From CAVTHW01 sp963734625 (lineage in GTDB: Bacteria; Acidobacteriota; Terriglobia; Bryobacterales; Bryobacteraceae), in NCBI GenBank assembly GCA_963734625.1, contig CAVTHW010000010.1, positions 1 to 64,000 of the forward strand: DNA of 64,000 bases, read 5' to 3'. Below the pieces are notes generated by a model that ran no database searches, was not told where the DNA came from, and saw only the letters and a program-made list of their open reading frames with translations. The position numbers were made by a program, and so were the translations under genes. Below, piece by piece: positions 17,492 to 26,857 of this stretch (position 1 is its first letter; each line of letters starts with the position of its first letter).

Positions 17492-17875
17492 TCAGGCGGC
17501 CGAAACCAGCAGGTCTTCCAGCGACTCGGTTCCCTCTTCGGTGCTGCGATCCGCGATCTCCTGGCAGTGGATGCAATACCCTGCCCAGGGGACCGCTTCC
17601 AGGCGTTTGGGGCTGATATCCTCGTCGCAGTGGAGACAGACACCGTAGGATCCGTCCTCGATCCGCCGCAATGCACCTCTAACGTTACGAAGGAGATGCG
17701 ACTCCCTGTCGAGATTGCGGATGGCCAGCTCACGCTCGGCAGCGTGCTGCACCTCGTCCAGTGCGTCTGGACTCTTCTCGATGACAATCCCTTCCCGGTT
17801 GCGCAAGACCTTCGCGAGTTCCGACTGTCGGGTTTCCAGCACCTTTCTAAATCGGTTGATTTCGCTCTTGCTCAT
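17492..17875 (-). CDS. DksA/TraR-family zinc-finger protein
   Basis: A 127-residue protein with a helical hairpin of about 75 residues (RFRKVLETRQSELAKVLRN and on) and a C-terminal four-cysteine finger, YGVCLHCDEDI and GYCIHCQEIADR. DksA-like proteins enter the secondary channel of RNA polymerase and modulate initiation, often with ppGpp. The coiled-coil tip does not show the clear DxxDxA pair, so it may be a specialised paralogue. It is a single gene converging on pgeF. Confidence 0.82.
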   Translation of the reverse strand: MSKSEINRFRKVLETRQSELAKVLRNREGIVIEKSPDALDEVQHAAERELAIRNLDRESHLLRNVRGALRRIEDGSYGVCLHCDEDISPKRLEAVPWAGYCIHCQEIADRSTEEGTESLEDLLVSAA

Positions 17876-18385
17876 GTTCTTACCCTCGTCTCTTTCCTGC
17901 CTGGCGCCACGTCCCTGAGTTTCAGAAGAAGTCGTTCAAACCTACGGACTTTCTCTTCCTTCTTTTCGGCTCTCAACCCAAATCCTGTTAGCTCCCAGCG
18001 CCATTAATTCCAAAGCGCACCATTCTACAGCAATTTTAGTTCCATGTCCAGCCCCCAGCAGATTCGCCCAGGAAATCGGTATGGAACGCCACATGCTGCA
18101 AATAATAAGACGCCGATTCTCGCCAAAAGTTTCATCAAAACTTGTTCTTTAAAATGCTGATATAAAACGACATCTGTACCGCTACCCGAATCTATGGGCC
18201 CGGCCCGCCGGAGCCCCGTCCACCAGGAGATGGAAGCTGGAGTGGAAATAGATAGAGACCGGGATCTTGCCGGAGCGCCAGCTTCACCTGCTCACCGCTG
18301 CCGCTTTCTTGCACACCCCAGCAATGCCAAGCCGCAAAGGAATCACGCGTTCTTGGCGCCTTGGCGCCTTAGCGCGAGGTGTTCC
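17876..18385. other. Intergenic region with a GGCGCCTTGGCGCC repeat
   Basis: No convincing gene was found in these 510 bp. AT-rich sequence near 18100-18170 may hold promoters. At about 18345-18378 there is a TTCTTGGCGCCTTGGCGCCT-type repeat that belongs to the same dispersed family as the GGCGCAAAGACGC repeat near 31970. A 992-residue plus-strand open frame begins at 18194 but is only the opposite strand of nrdJ. Confidence 0.5.
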
Positions 18386-21181
18386 CTAGCTGCACCCGCT
18401 GGTGCCGCCGCAATTCTCGCACTTGTAGCAGCTTCCGTTGCGGGTCATCAGGCCGCCGCATTCGCTGCAGATGGGGGCGTCGCCCACCACCGGCGGGAAG
18501 GGCAGCGATTGTTGCGGCTCCGGCTCGGTGGGCCGCAGCTTCACCGCCTCGCCCGCCTCGTTAATCGAATACTCCGGCCCCATGAACTTCGCTCCCAGCC
18601 AGCGGAAGATGTAGTCCAGAATGGACTTAGCGTACGGGATCTGCTGGTTGCCGGTCCAGCCGCTAGGCTCGAAGCGCACGTGGCTGAACTTGTCGACCAG
18701 GAACTTCAGCGGCACGCCGTACTGGAGGTTAAAGCTGATGGCCGTGGCGAAGCCGTCCATCAGGCCCGATATGGTCGAGCCCTCCTTGGCCATGGTGATG
18801 AAGATCTCGCCCGGCTGCCCGTCTTCGTACAGGCCCACCGTGATGTAGCCCTCGTGGCCGGCAATGGAGAACTTGTGCGTAATCGCTTGCCGCTCCTCTT
18901 CCAGCTTCCGGCGCACAGGCCGGTAGACGATCTTCTCGGCTACCGCCGCTTTCGGCTCGCCGCCGCCCGAACTCAGCGGCTGCACCCGCTTGGAGTTGTC
19001 GCGGTAGATGGCGACCGCCTTCAGCCCCAGCCGCCAGCTCTCGATGTAGGCGTTCTGAACGTCCTCCACCGTGGACTCTTCGGTCATGTTGATGGTCTTG
19101 GAAATCGCGCCGGAGACGAACGGCTGCACCGCCGCCATCATTTTCAGGTGCCCCATGTGATGGATGAACCGCACGCCGTTGGGCGGCCGCAGGCTGCAAT
19201 CGAACACCGGCAGGTCCTCGGCCTCCAGGTGCGGGGCCCCTTCGATGGAGCCCGTGGCGTCGATGTAGTTGACGATCTCCTCGGTCTGCTTGGGCGAGTA
19301 GCCCAACCGGATCAGGGACTGGGGCACCGTGTTGTTGACGATCTTGATGGTGCCGCCGCCCACCAGCTTCTTATTCTTCACCAGAGCCAGGTCCGGCTCG
19401 ATGCCCGTGGTGTCGCAGTCCATCATGAACCCGATGGTCCCGGTGGGGGCGATCACCGTCACCTGGGCGTTGCGGAAGCCCGACCGGCGGCCGGCCTCGT
19501 AGGCCTCGCGCCAGCAGTCCCTGGCGGCTTCCAGGAGCGCGGGAGGCACATTCTCCTTGTGAATCCGGTTCGCCGCCTCGCCATGCATCCGGATCACCTC
19601 CAGGAACGGCCCCTCGTTGCGGGGGTAGCCGGCGAAAGTGCCCACGGCCGCGGCGATGCGCGCGCTGGTGACGTAGCTCTGGCCGCACATGACGGCGGTG
19701 ACGGCCCCGGCGTAATCCCGGCCGCGGTCGCTGTCATACGGGGCGCCCAGCGCCATCAGCATGGCGCCCAGGTTGGCGAACCCCAGTCCAATCGGCCGGT
19801 ATTCGTGCGAATTGCGCGCGATCTTCTCGGTGGGATAGCTGGCGCTGTCGACAATGATCTCCTGCGCCAGGATCACCGTGTCCACCGCGTGGCGGAAGCC
19901 CGCCACGTCGAACTGGCCATCCGGTTTCAGGAATTTCAGCAGATTGACCGAGGCCAGGTTGCAGGCCGAATCGTCCACGAACATATACTCCGAGCAGGGG
20001 TTCGAGGCGTTGATCCGCGCCGTGTTCTTGCAGGGATTCCAGCGGTTGACCGTCGAGTCGAACTGCATCCCAGGGTCCCCGCACTTCCAGGTGGCCTCCG
20101 AGATCTGCCGCAGCAACTCCCGCGCTTTAAGACGCTTCACGGGCTGGCCGGACACCATGGACCGCGTCCACCAGTCGCCGTCATCGAGCACCGCCTGCAT
20201 GAACTCGTCGGTCACGCGCACGGAGTTGTTGGCGTTTTGGAAGAAGATGGAGCCGTAAGCCTCGCCGTCGAGCGACGAGTCATAACCGGCGTCCACCAGA
20301 ACGTGGGCTTTCTTCTCCTCCCTGGCTTTGCACCACACAAACTTCTCGATGTCGGGGTGATCCACGTTCAGGATCACCATCTTCGCGGCGCGGCGCGTCT
20401 TTCCGCCGGACTTGATTACGCCGGCGAAGGCATCGAAGCCCTTCATGAAGCTCAGCGGCCCGGACGCCTTTCCGCCGCCCGACAAAATGGCGTTCTCCTC
20501 GCGCAGCGACGAGACGTTCGTGCCCGTGCCCGAGCCCCACTTGAAGAGCATGCCCTCGGTCTTCGCCAGGTCCAGAATCGATTCGAGCGAATCCGTCACG
20601 GAGTTGATGAAACAGGCCGAGCACTGCGGTTTGTGCAGTTCGGGGGTCAATCTCCGGATCGAGTCGCTGGCTTCGTCGTGGTACCACCCGTAGCCGCGCG
20701 ACTCGCTCACGCCGACGTTGAACCAGACCGGCGAGTTGAAAGCAGCCCGCTGCGTGAGCATGAGACAGGCCAGTTCATCGCGGAAGTTCTCGGCGTCCTC
20801 GCCGGCGCGGAAGTAGCCTCCGGCTTTGCCCCACTCGGTGATGGTATCCACCACGCGGTGTACCAGTTGGGCCACGCTCCGCTCCCGATTCGGCGATCCG
20901 AGCTTACCGTGGAAATACTTGCTGGCGACGATGTTGGTGGCCGTCTGCGACCAGTCGGCCGGCACCTCCACGTCGCGCTGCTCGAACATGATCGCCCCTT
21001 TGTCGTTGGCGATCGTGGCCGTGCGCAACTCCCACCGGACCTCGTCGTAGGGGGTCCTTCCAGCCTCTTGCCGGGCAGTGAAGTGCCGGGAGAAGGCCAA
21101 CCCGGTACGTTCCGTCTTCTGATGTTCTGGCTTGGTTTCGTTCACGTTGGCGCTCACCGCCGTGGACACTGAGAGTCCCAT
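18386..21181 (-). CDS. nrdJ: Adenosylcobalamin-dependent (class II) ribonucleoside reductase
   Basis: A 931-residue class II reductase making deoxynucleotides in the cytoplasm with or without oxygen. Visible elements: AAFNSPVWFNVG near residue 150, PQCSACFINS (redox cysteine), GSGTGTNVSSLREE, NPCSEYMFVDD (thiyl Cys and neighbouring Glu), and APTGTIGFMMDCDTTGIEPD (phosphate site). The C-terminus ICSECGGLMTRNGSCYKCEN plus a CGGTSGCS tail supplies shuttle cysteines, as in long NrdJ forms. The frame is intact over 2.8 kb. No nrdR or thioredoxin gene is nearby. Expression is probably controlled by NrdR at the boxes upstream. Confidence 0.97.
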   Translation of the reverse strand: MGLSVSTAVSANVNETKPEHQKTERTGLAFSRHFTARQEAGRTPYDEVRWELRTATIANDKGAIMFEQRDVEVPADWSQTATNIVASKYFHGKLGSPNRERSVAQLVHRVVDTITEWGKAGGYFRAGEDAENFRDELACLMLTQRAAFNSPVWFNVGVSESRGYGWYHDEASDSIRRLTPELHKPQCSACFINSVTDSLESILDLAKTEGMLFKWGSGTGTNVSSLREENAILSGGGKASGPLSFMKGFDAFAGVIKSGGKTRRAAKMVILNVDHPDIEKFVWCKAREEKKAHVLVDAGYDSSLDGEAYGSIFFQNANNSVRVTDEFMQAVLDDGDWWTRSMVSGQPVKRLKARELLRQISEATWKCGDPGMQFDSTVNRWNPCKNTARINASNPCSEYMFVDDSACNLASVNLLKFLKPDGQFDVAGFRHAVDTVILAQEIIVDSASYPTEKIARNSHEYRPIGLGFANLGAMLMALGAPYDSDRGRDYAGAVTAVMCGQSYVTSARIAAAVGTFAGYPRNEGPFLEVIRMHGEAANRIHKENVPPALLEAARDCWREAYEAGRRSGFRNAQVTVIAPTGTIGFMMDCDTTGIEPDLALVKNKKLVGGGTIKIVNNTVPQSLIRLGYSPKQTEEIVNYIDATGSIEGAPHLEAEDLPVFDCSLRPPNGVRFIHHMGHLKMMAAVQPFVSGAISKTINMTEESTVEDVQNAYIESWRLGLKAVAIYRDNSKRVQPLSSGGGEPKAAVAEKIVYRPVRRKLEEERQAITHKFSIAGHEGYITVGLYEDGQPGEIFITMAKEGSTISGLMDGFATAISFNLQYGVPLKFLVDKFSHVRFEPSGWTGNQQIPYAKSILDYIFRWLGAKFMGPEYSINEAGEAVKLRPTEPEPQQSLPFPPVVGDAPICSECGGLMTRNGSCYKCENCGGTSGCS

Positions 21182-21238
21182 CTGTAGTTTTACCCCGTTT
21201 CGCCACCCTCCGAGTTCCTCAGGGAGCGTGCACTAGAG

Positions 21239-21290
21239 GTTGTACCGCAATATATAGTGTGCCGTCAAGGATTTTATCTATATACGGGGC
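21239..21290 (-). promoter_or_regulatory. nrdJ promoter with NrdR-like boxes
   Basis: On the minus strand TTGACG (21263-21268) and TACAAC (21239-21244) are 18 bp apart. The spacer (21245-21260) reads ACACTATATATTGCGG, close to the NrdR consensus ACACWATATATWGTGT. A weaker second box lies at 21275-21290, 30 bp away (GCCCCGTATATAGATA). NrdR is the usual ATP/dATP-sensing repressor of ribonucleotide reductase genes and binds paired boxes about three helix turns apart, so repression by blocking RNA polymerase is inferred. Confidence 0.65.
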
Positions 21291-21304
21291 ATAGTGTTAC
21301 GGAC

Positions 21305-22309
21305 CTATCTCGACCCGTCCGGCCCTGGAGGCACCACACGAAGCGATACTTCCCGGCACAACGGCCGGTCAAACCAGGTCAGATCGACCGGATGCAGGCC
21401 GGCCGAAATGCCCGCCGGAAGCAGCACGATAAGCTGCCGCAAGCCGTCGCGCTCCGGCGGGCCGATCCGGGAGAGACGCGCCGGCAGCCCGCCGATCGAA
21501 GCTTTCAGGTGCAGCACGTCGCACTCGCCGGGGAGGCGGTCAACCCGTAGCGAGACCAGCGCGAATCGCCCGCGGGAGGCGGCGAACGGCTCGTTAGAGA
21601 GGGCGTTGGTGACGCGCTGGATCGCCACCCGATCCGGCGGAGGGCGCAAGGGAAGTCCGGCGTGCCACCCCGGCGGCTGCTTGCGCATCGTGACCCACAT
21701 GTATTGGGTGCCGGCGCCCTCCAGCGCCAAAAGCTGGAAATCCCGATCCAGGGCGAACGATTTGACTTCATCCGCGCCGATGCGCACCCCCGCCCACGTG
21801 TCGGACGGCGCGCCCGCCGCGGGGAGGCCGTTGATCTGACAGCGCAGCAGGCCGCCCATCTTGAGGACGCGGTGCGCCTCGCGCAGATAGTGAAACACCA
21901 CTTCGCGCTCCGGGATGTGCTGGAAGACGGCGAAGGAGTAGACGAAATCGAAAGCTCCGTCCTCGAACGCACTCAAGCCCAGGCCGTCGTTCACCTGGAC
22001 GTGCGCGTTCGGCGTCCCGGACAGGCGCTCGCGGGCCAGGCGGATCATTTCGTCGGAGACGTCAACGCCGTGGATCTCCCGAAATTGCCGGCTCAGCGGC
22101 AGCATGAGCCGGCCGGGACCGCAGCCAATTTCCAGCGCCCGGAGCTGGGCCTTGTCCCGGCCTGGGCCGAAATGCCCCAGTTCCCACTCCAGCGCGCTAA
22201 CCACGTCGGCGGCGGTGGCCTGGAATTCGGCTTCGTTCTGCCCGCGTCCGCCGCAAGCGACGTAGTAGCGGGCGTCCTCGCGCGCCCGCCGGTTCCAATC
22301 GTCGCGCAT
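21305..22309 (-). CDS. Class I SAM methyltransferase with an extra C-terminal domain
   Basis: A protein of 334 residues from ATG at 22309. The methyltransferase fold has LRALEIGCGPGRLMLPLSRQ, GVDVSDEMIRLAR and FVYSFAVFQHIPE, then a C-terminal domain of about 120 residues containing PVDLTWFDRPLCREVSL, which looks like a beta-rich accessory module. It follows the beta-helix gene by 23 bp on the same strand. The acceptor is unknown; the context of polytopic glycosyltransferases suggests a surface polysaccharide or lipid. Confidence 0.75.
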   Translation of the reverse strand: MRDDWNRRAREDARYYVACGGRGQNEAEFQATAADVVSALEWELGHFGPGRDKAQLRALEIGCGPGRLMLPLSRQFREIHGVDVSDEMIRLARERLSGTPNAHVQVNDGLGLSAFEDGAFDFVYSFAVFQHIPEREVVFHYLREAHRVLKMGGLLRCQINGLPAAGAPSDTWAGVRIGADEVKSFALDRDFQLLALEGAGTQYMWVTMRKQPPGWHAGLPLRPPPDRVAIQRVTNALSNEPFAASRGRFALVSLRVDRLPGECDVLHLKASIGGLPARLSRIGPPERDGLRQLIVLLPAGISAGLHPVDLTWFDRPLCREVSLRVVPPGPDGSR

Positions 22310-22332
22310 CCATTCCGTGACGCCGGGCACGG

Positions 22333-23695
22333 CTAGTTCCCCTCCCCCTCGGTGCAGCGGTTGCCGGCGACCGTGTTGGCGGCCGCCAGGACGCCGGGGC
22401 CCGCCACTACGCAGCGCGCGCGCATTCCGTAGCCGGACACTTCGTTGTCCCGAACCACGTTGCCGCGGGCCGGAGCGGGCCGGGAGCCGCCGCGTCCCAG
22501 GTAGATGCCGCTGCGCAACAGGTCGGGTTGAGCCGGATCGTACAGGCAGCCGTACTTGGCCGCGCTTTCGTTGCAGCGCGCCAGATTCAGGCGGCGCAGG
22601 GTGTTGCCCTCGACCTTGTGACCGGTTCCGATGAGAAAGATCGCGCCGAACTTGGCGCCGTCGATCACGTTTCCCGCCAGCGTGACGCCTTCCGACTGCA
22701 TGTCCGGGTTGGTGTTGTTGAAGACGATGGCGAAGTTCCCGTGCGGGTAATCGTCCGCCGAGCCCCGGTTGGTGCAGGTGTTGTTGCGGACTTCGCCGTC
22801 GTGGAAGCCGTCGAGGTCGATGCACTTTCCGTTGACCTCTTCGAAACGATTCCCGGTATACCGGCTGCCGCTCACGTTGCCGGCCGTGTCGATGGCCACC
22901 GGCGTCGCCAGAGCTTCCATATCGACTGCATCGAAGGGGTAGCCGATGCGGCTGCCGGAGTTGTTCTCGACACGGACGCCTTCGGCGTGGCCGGCCTGGA
23001 TCGCGTCCCGGCCGATGTAATCGAAGCGGTTGCCGGCGATCAGCCCGTCCCGGTTCCTGGGCGACGCGTAGAGCGAGTGCGTCCAGACGCCATTTCCGCG
23101 CACGTTGCGGAAGGTGCAGTCCAGCACCTGAAACCCCGCCACTCCCTCTTCCAGCAAGATGCCGCCGGTCGTGTTATTGCGGCCCAGCGCGTTGCGCGAG
23201 CCGCTGTCTTCGACTCGAATACGCTCGAGGCTAACTGCTTTGGACCGCACCGCCAGGACCGCGAACCCGGCCACGTACCTGAAGTTAACATTAGAGATGG
23301 TCAGGCCCGCGATCACCCTCGGCGAGGATGCCGTTGGCCTCGGTGAACCGCGAGAAGGGCGTGTCGGAGGGCGGCAATCCCGTGCGCTTCTCCAGGCCAG
23401 TGCGGTTTCCGTCGATGCCGAAGCCCGACAGGCGGATGTTGCTCGCGTTCTCCACGCGCAGAACGGCGCGGCCGCGGAACGAGTTGGACGCGCGCAATAC
23501 GCTGCCGCCGGAGGCTCCAACCACCTCCACATCGCGCGCGCCGGCGGGAATAATCAGTTCGGCGGAGACTTCGGTCACGCCCGCGGGAAGCACAATCCGC
23601 CCTCCGCCTGAGGCGAACTGCTCGCGGAGGCGCGCCTCCCGCGTCCCGCATCCCAAGCAGGCGGTGAGCGCCGCGGCCAAAACTAGTGTGCGCAT
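22333..23695 (-). CDS. Right-handed parallel beta-helix lipoprotein, one frame break
   Basis: From ATG at 23695, MRTLVLAAALTACLGC is a lipoprotein signal (lipobox LTAC). It is followed by VLPAGVTEVSAELIIPAG and repeating NxxG turns. Near 23325 a single extra G breaks the frame, and the other frame continues with IAGLTISNVNFRYVAGF and many beta-helix rungs (GNRFDYIGRDAI, GNRFEEVNGKCIDLDG, GNVVRDNEVSGYG) to 22333. Such folds act on or bind polysaccharides (pectate-lyase-like superfamily); catalytic residues were not identified. It is divergent from the glycosyltransferase at 23717, with 21 bp between start codons. Confidence 0.75.
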
Positions 23696-23716
23696 GAAAC
23701 CGCTATTCTATCTACC

Positions 23717-25321
23717 ATGATTGCGGCGATGCCGGGCGCGCGCCGATGGCTCCTGCTGGTGTGGGTGTGCTTTCTCGCGCGCGGCGTCTTTTCTTCGGTG
23801 CTGCTGCCCCTTTGGGAGGGTTACGACGAGTGGGCGCACTTCGCCTACGTCGAGCGCCTGGCCTATACCGGCAGCCTGCCCATACCGCAGCAAACCAGAG
23901 TTTCGCGGGAGGTGTACGAGTCTCTGCGGCTGACGCCGCTGGCTTGGGCGACGTCCGGCCTGCCCATAAGTTATCTGACCCAGGATCAGTACTGGCGGCT
24001 TCCGGCGGACGAACGCGATGCGCGGCGGCGGCAGTTGGCGGCGCTGCCACGGGGCTGGGCTCGCCAGGAAGCGGCCGGGGATGTGTTCCTCTACGAGGCG
24101 CAGCAGCCGCCTCTCTACTACCTGATTCTGGCGCCGGTCCAACTGGCGGCCGGAGGCGCCTCGCTTCCGGCGCGGGTGCTGCTAATGCGGCTGATGAGCT
24201 TGCTGCTGGCGTCGCTTGCCATTCCGATCGGTTTTGCGGCGGCCCGAATCGTACTCGGTTCCGAGGGGCTGGCCGTCGCCGCCATGGCGCTGGTGGCCGC
24301 CGTGCCGGGATTCTTGATGGCTGCGGCGCGGATAGGCAACGATGGCCTGTCCACCGCCATTTTCGCGGCGTTGTTGTGGGCCGTCTTAAGCGCGGACCGC
24401 TTAAGGGGCTGGCGGCGAATGACGCCCGGTCTGCTGCTCGGCGCGGGCCTGCTGACCAAGGCCTACTTCCTGACGGCGCTGCCAGCCATCGGGGTCATCT
24501 ACATTTGGCGGTTCTGGCGCCGGCGAACCGTGCTCGACGCGGCGCTGACCTATGCGGCTGGGGGCGCGATCGCGGGCTGGTGGTACTGGCGCAACCGGGG
24601 CCTGACCGGCTCATGGTCAGGCTTGCAGCAGGTTACGGTTCTTAGGGACACGGGCTTCGGGGACCTCCTGCGGCAGGCGACGCGCGTCGACTGGCCACGC
24701 TGGTTCGACACCACTTTCTTCACCCACATCTGGTTCGGCAACTGGAGCTTCCTGCAAGTTCGCGGCTGGATCTATCACTTCTTCGGATGGGTGGCCCTCG
24801 CGGCGGCGGTGGGCCTGCTGATTGTGATTCTGCGCAACCAGGGCTCCGTCCGGTTCAACGCCGTCGTCCCTAGCCTCTTCGTTGGATTCTTTCTGCTGGG
24901 GCTCGCCTACCACGAGCTCACCTTCTCCTTCCAGGGAGTTTCATCGGGAGCGGGCTGGTATCTTTCCGCGGTGGTGGTGGCCGAGGCGCTGTTGGCGGGG
25001 CTCGGGCTGATGGCGATCTCGCCGGTGCGCTGCCGGAGATGGGTATTGCCCTCGCTAACGGCGTGCTTCGTGGCGCTCGACGCCTACGCGACGAATTTCC
25101 TGCTGATTCCTTACTACACGGGTTTAATCGCGCACCGGCCGAATGGAACGCTCGAGTCGTTTCACCTGAGTCAGTTGAGCGGCGGCAGGCCGGCTCCCAG
25201 CATGGTCACGCTCTGGGCGGGATTCATGATCGCGACCCTGGCTCTGCCCTGGATCGCCGCTCGCGCGGCGCGTCATCCGCGTGAACTGCGGCGCGAAATC
25301 GCTACTCGTCGCCCCGGCTGA
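23717..25321 (+). CDS. Polytopic glycosyltransferase-like membrane protein (GT39/DUF2142 type)
   Basis: A 534-residue protein with about ten hydrophobic helices. The first loop contains EGYDEWAHFAYVERL, with the acidic pair found after the first helix of GT-C enzymes, and later YEAQQPPLYYLILAPVQL, a signature of DUF2142/GT39-like proteins. Such enzymes transfer sugars from polyprenyl-phosphate donors on the outer face of the inner membrane. Its last 20 bp overlap the convergent second GT39 gene. Confidence 0.7.
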   Translation: MIAAMPGARRWLLLVWVCFLARGVFSSVLLPLWEGYDEWAHFAYVERLAYTGSLPIPQQTRVSREVYESLRLTPLAWATSGLPISYLTQDQYWRLPADERDARRRQLAALPRGWARQEAAGDVFLYEAQQPPLYYLILAPVQLAAGGASLPARVLLMRLMSLLLASLAIPIGFAAARIVLGSEGLAVAAMALVAAVPGFLMAAARIGNDGLSTAIFAALLWAVLSADRLRGWRRMTPGLLLGAGLLTKAYFLTALPAIGVIYIWRFWRRRTVLDAALTYAAGGAIAGWWYWRNRGLTGSWSGLQQVTVLRDTGFGDLLRQATRVDWPRWFDTTFFTHIWFGNWSFLQVRGWIYHFFGWVALAAAVGLLIVILRNQGSVRFNAVVPSLFVGFFLLGLAYHELTFSFQGVSSGAGWYLSAVVVAEALLAGLGLMAISPVRCRRWVLPSLTACFVALDAYATNFLLIPYYTGLIAHRPNGTLESFHLSQLSGGRPAPSMVTLWAGFMIATLALPWIAARAARHPRELRREIATRRPG

Positions 25322-26738
25322 CTCTGAAGCAAACGAAACTCTCCGACCGTCCTAAGATACTAGTCGCGGCTTTTGCTTCGGGGGGCAGCGCGCCTACAAG
25401 TTTTTCGAACGCCCCGGAATCGACCACCGCGGTTACGTTCCGCCTCTCCGAACATCGGACCATCAGGGCCGTCAAATCGGTCAGAAGATCGGCGTTGCGC
25501 CGGGCATACCACACGAATTGATTCCTGAGATCCCATCGCTGCTCCCCGTAGGTGTAAAGGACCACCCGCTCGCCGGGCCGGCTGTGCGCCTCCGCCAAGG
25601 GCGCCAGAGGGCGCATGTCCATAGCCCGCTCCTTAGCGGGGACCAGTTCGGTATACACCAGCGCCCCTGCCAGACCTATCAAACCCACCACAAAGAAGGC
25701 ACGGCGGTGGCGCTCGGGAAGCCAGCGGTTCAAACCTACCGCCGAGAGAATAGAGAAAGCCGGAAACGCCGGCAGCAGGTAGCGGGCGAATTTCGTCTCA
25801 ACCAGGCTGAACGGCAGCAAGACCAGCGCTACCCAAATCAGCAGCAGCCAGGATGCGGAATCCGCATTCTTGACCGCCCGTCTGCCGGCCGTCCACAAGC
25901 CTAAGAGCATGACCGGGAACCAGGGCAGGTAGAATCTCGGAATAGAACGGAAATACTCGAACATGTTGCCGGGGAGAGTCCAGGAACCGTTCGAGCTTAT
26001 CTTAGTGCCTACGAAAGACACCTGCCGGGCCACGCTCGCGGCTCCATGCTGCCAGGCCAGAGTCGCGAACCACGCCGCCGGCAGAGACAGCGCTACCAGC
26101 AAGCCCAGCCACAGAAACGGAGACCTCAGCAGCCTGAAGCGCTTGGTGATGAGCAAATGGGCCAGCATGATTCCGCAAGGGATCAATCCGATCACCGAGC
26201 GCGTCAGTACTGCACAGCCGATTGCGGCGCCTCCGATCAGGAAATACAGCGGACGAGTGAGTCCCCTCGCGTAGCCGGTTATCGCCAGCAGGAAAAAGAA
26301 CGTGAACGGCACATCCGTCATGGCGTGCGCGGAGTACTTCAAAAAGAACTGAGTCGAGGCCAGAGCCAGCATGGAGATGATCGCCAGCCAGGAGTCGCCG
26401 GTCAGCGTCAGTGCCAGGAAGTAGACCAGAAGAACTGTGCCAAACCCGAAGACCGCGGCCGGCAACTTGGCCGCAAAATCATTGAAGCCGAACATCCTCA
26501 TGGACGCCGCTTCGAGCCAGATGAACATCGGGGGATACTCGAAGTTCTCTCCCCCGTTGAAGCGGATTGTCAGCCAGTCCCCGCTGCTGGCCATCTCCCT
26601 GCCCTCGTGAGCGTACAACGCATCGTCGTAACCGCTCAAACCTCCTCTGCGCAAACTGGGGATGAGGAGCGCCAGCAATAACAAGCCAACCAGAAGTATC
26701 TGTACTCTTGGGACATGAAGGAAATCGGATTTGAACAC
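25302..26738 (-). CDS. GT39-family (ArnT/PMT-like) glycosyltransferase
   Basis: A membrane protein with about eleven helices. SGYDDALYAHEGREMASSGDW (acidic pair after helix 1) and GGENFEYPPMFIWLEAASMR are typical of ArnT-like dolichyl/undecaprenyl-phosphate sugar transferases. LSLVETKFARYLLPAFPAF-like text in the C-terminal third matches the family too. The ORF is open to a TTG at 26825, but the first 29 residues look non-coding. GTG at 26738, preceded by AGGAA, is preferred. Acceptor unknown: lipid A, glycoprotein or glycolipid. Confidence 0.82.
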   Translation of the reverse strand: MFKSDFLHVPRVQILLVGLLLLALLIPSLRRGGLSGYDDALYAHEGREMASSGDWLTIRFNGGENFEYPPMFIWLEAASMRMFGFNDFAAKLPAAVFGFGTVLLVYFLALTLTGDSWLAIISMLALASTQFFLKYSAHAMTDVPFTFFFLLAITGYARGLTRPLYFLIGGAAIGCAVLTRSVIGLIPCGIMLAHLLITKRFRLLRSPFLWLGLLVALSLPAAWFATLAWQHGAASVARQVSFVGTKISSNGSWTLPGNMFEYFRSIPRFYLPWFPVMLLGLWTAGRRAVKNADSASWLLLIWVALVLLPFSLVETKFARYLLPAFPAFSILSAVGLNRWLPERHRRAFFVVGLIGLAGALVYTELVPAKERAMDMRPLAPLAEAHSRPGERVVLYTYGEQRWDLRNQFVWYARRNADLLTDLTALMVRCSERRNVTAVVDSGAFEKLVGALPPEAKAATSILGRSESFVCFRVSRGDE

Positions 26739-26857
26739 GCGCGTGGATTCCTGCCGACAGTCGCCGATAGTGCAGTAGTATATCAACCCGCACGGCTTGA
26801 CACCTGAGCCCGGCTTGGCGGACAATCTTCATAGGCGAACAAAAAGCGAATATCGCG

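Noticed and set aside
18194..21172. 992-residue open frame on the plus strand
   Set aside because: It is the antisense of nrdJ, rich in His/Arg/Val with no domain; the minus-strand frame is a complete class II reductase.
21182..21304. Cobalamin riboswitch before nrdJ
   Set aside because: The leader is about 120 bp and lacks a B12-box-like sequence; only a promoter with NrdR-like boxes is seen.
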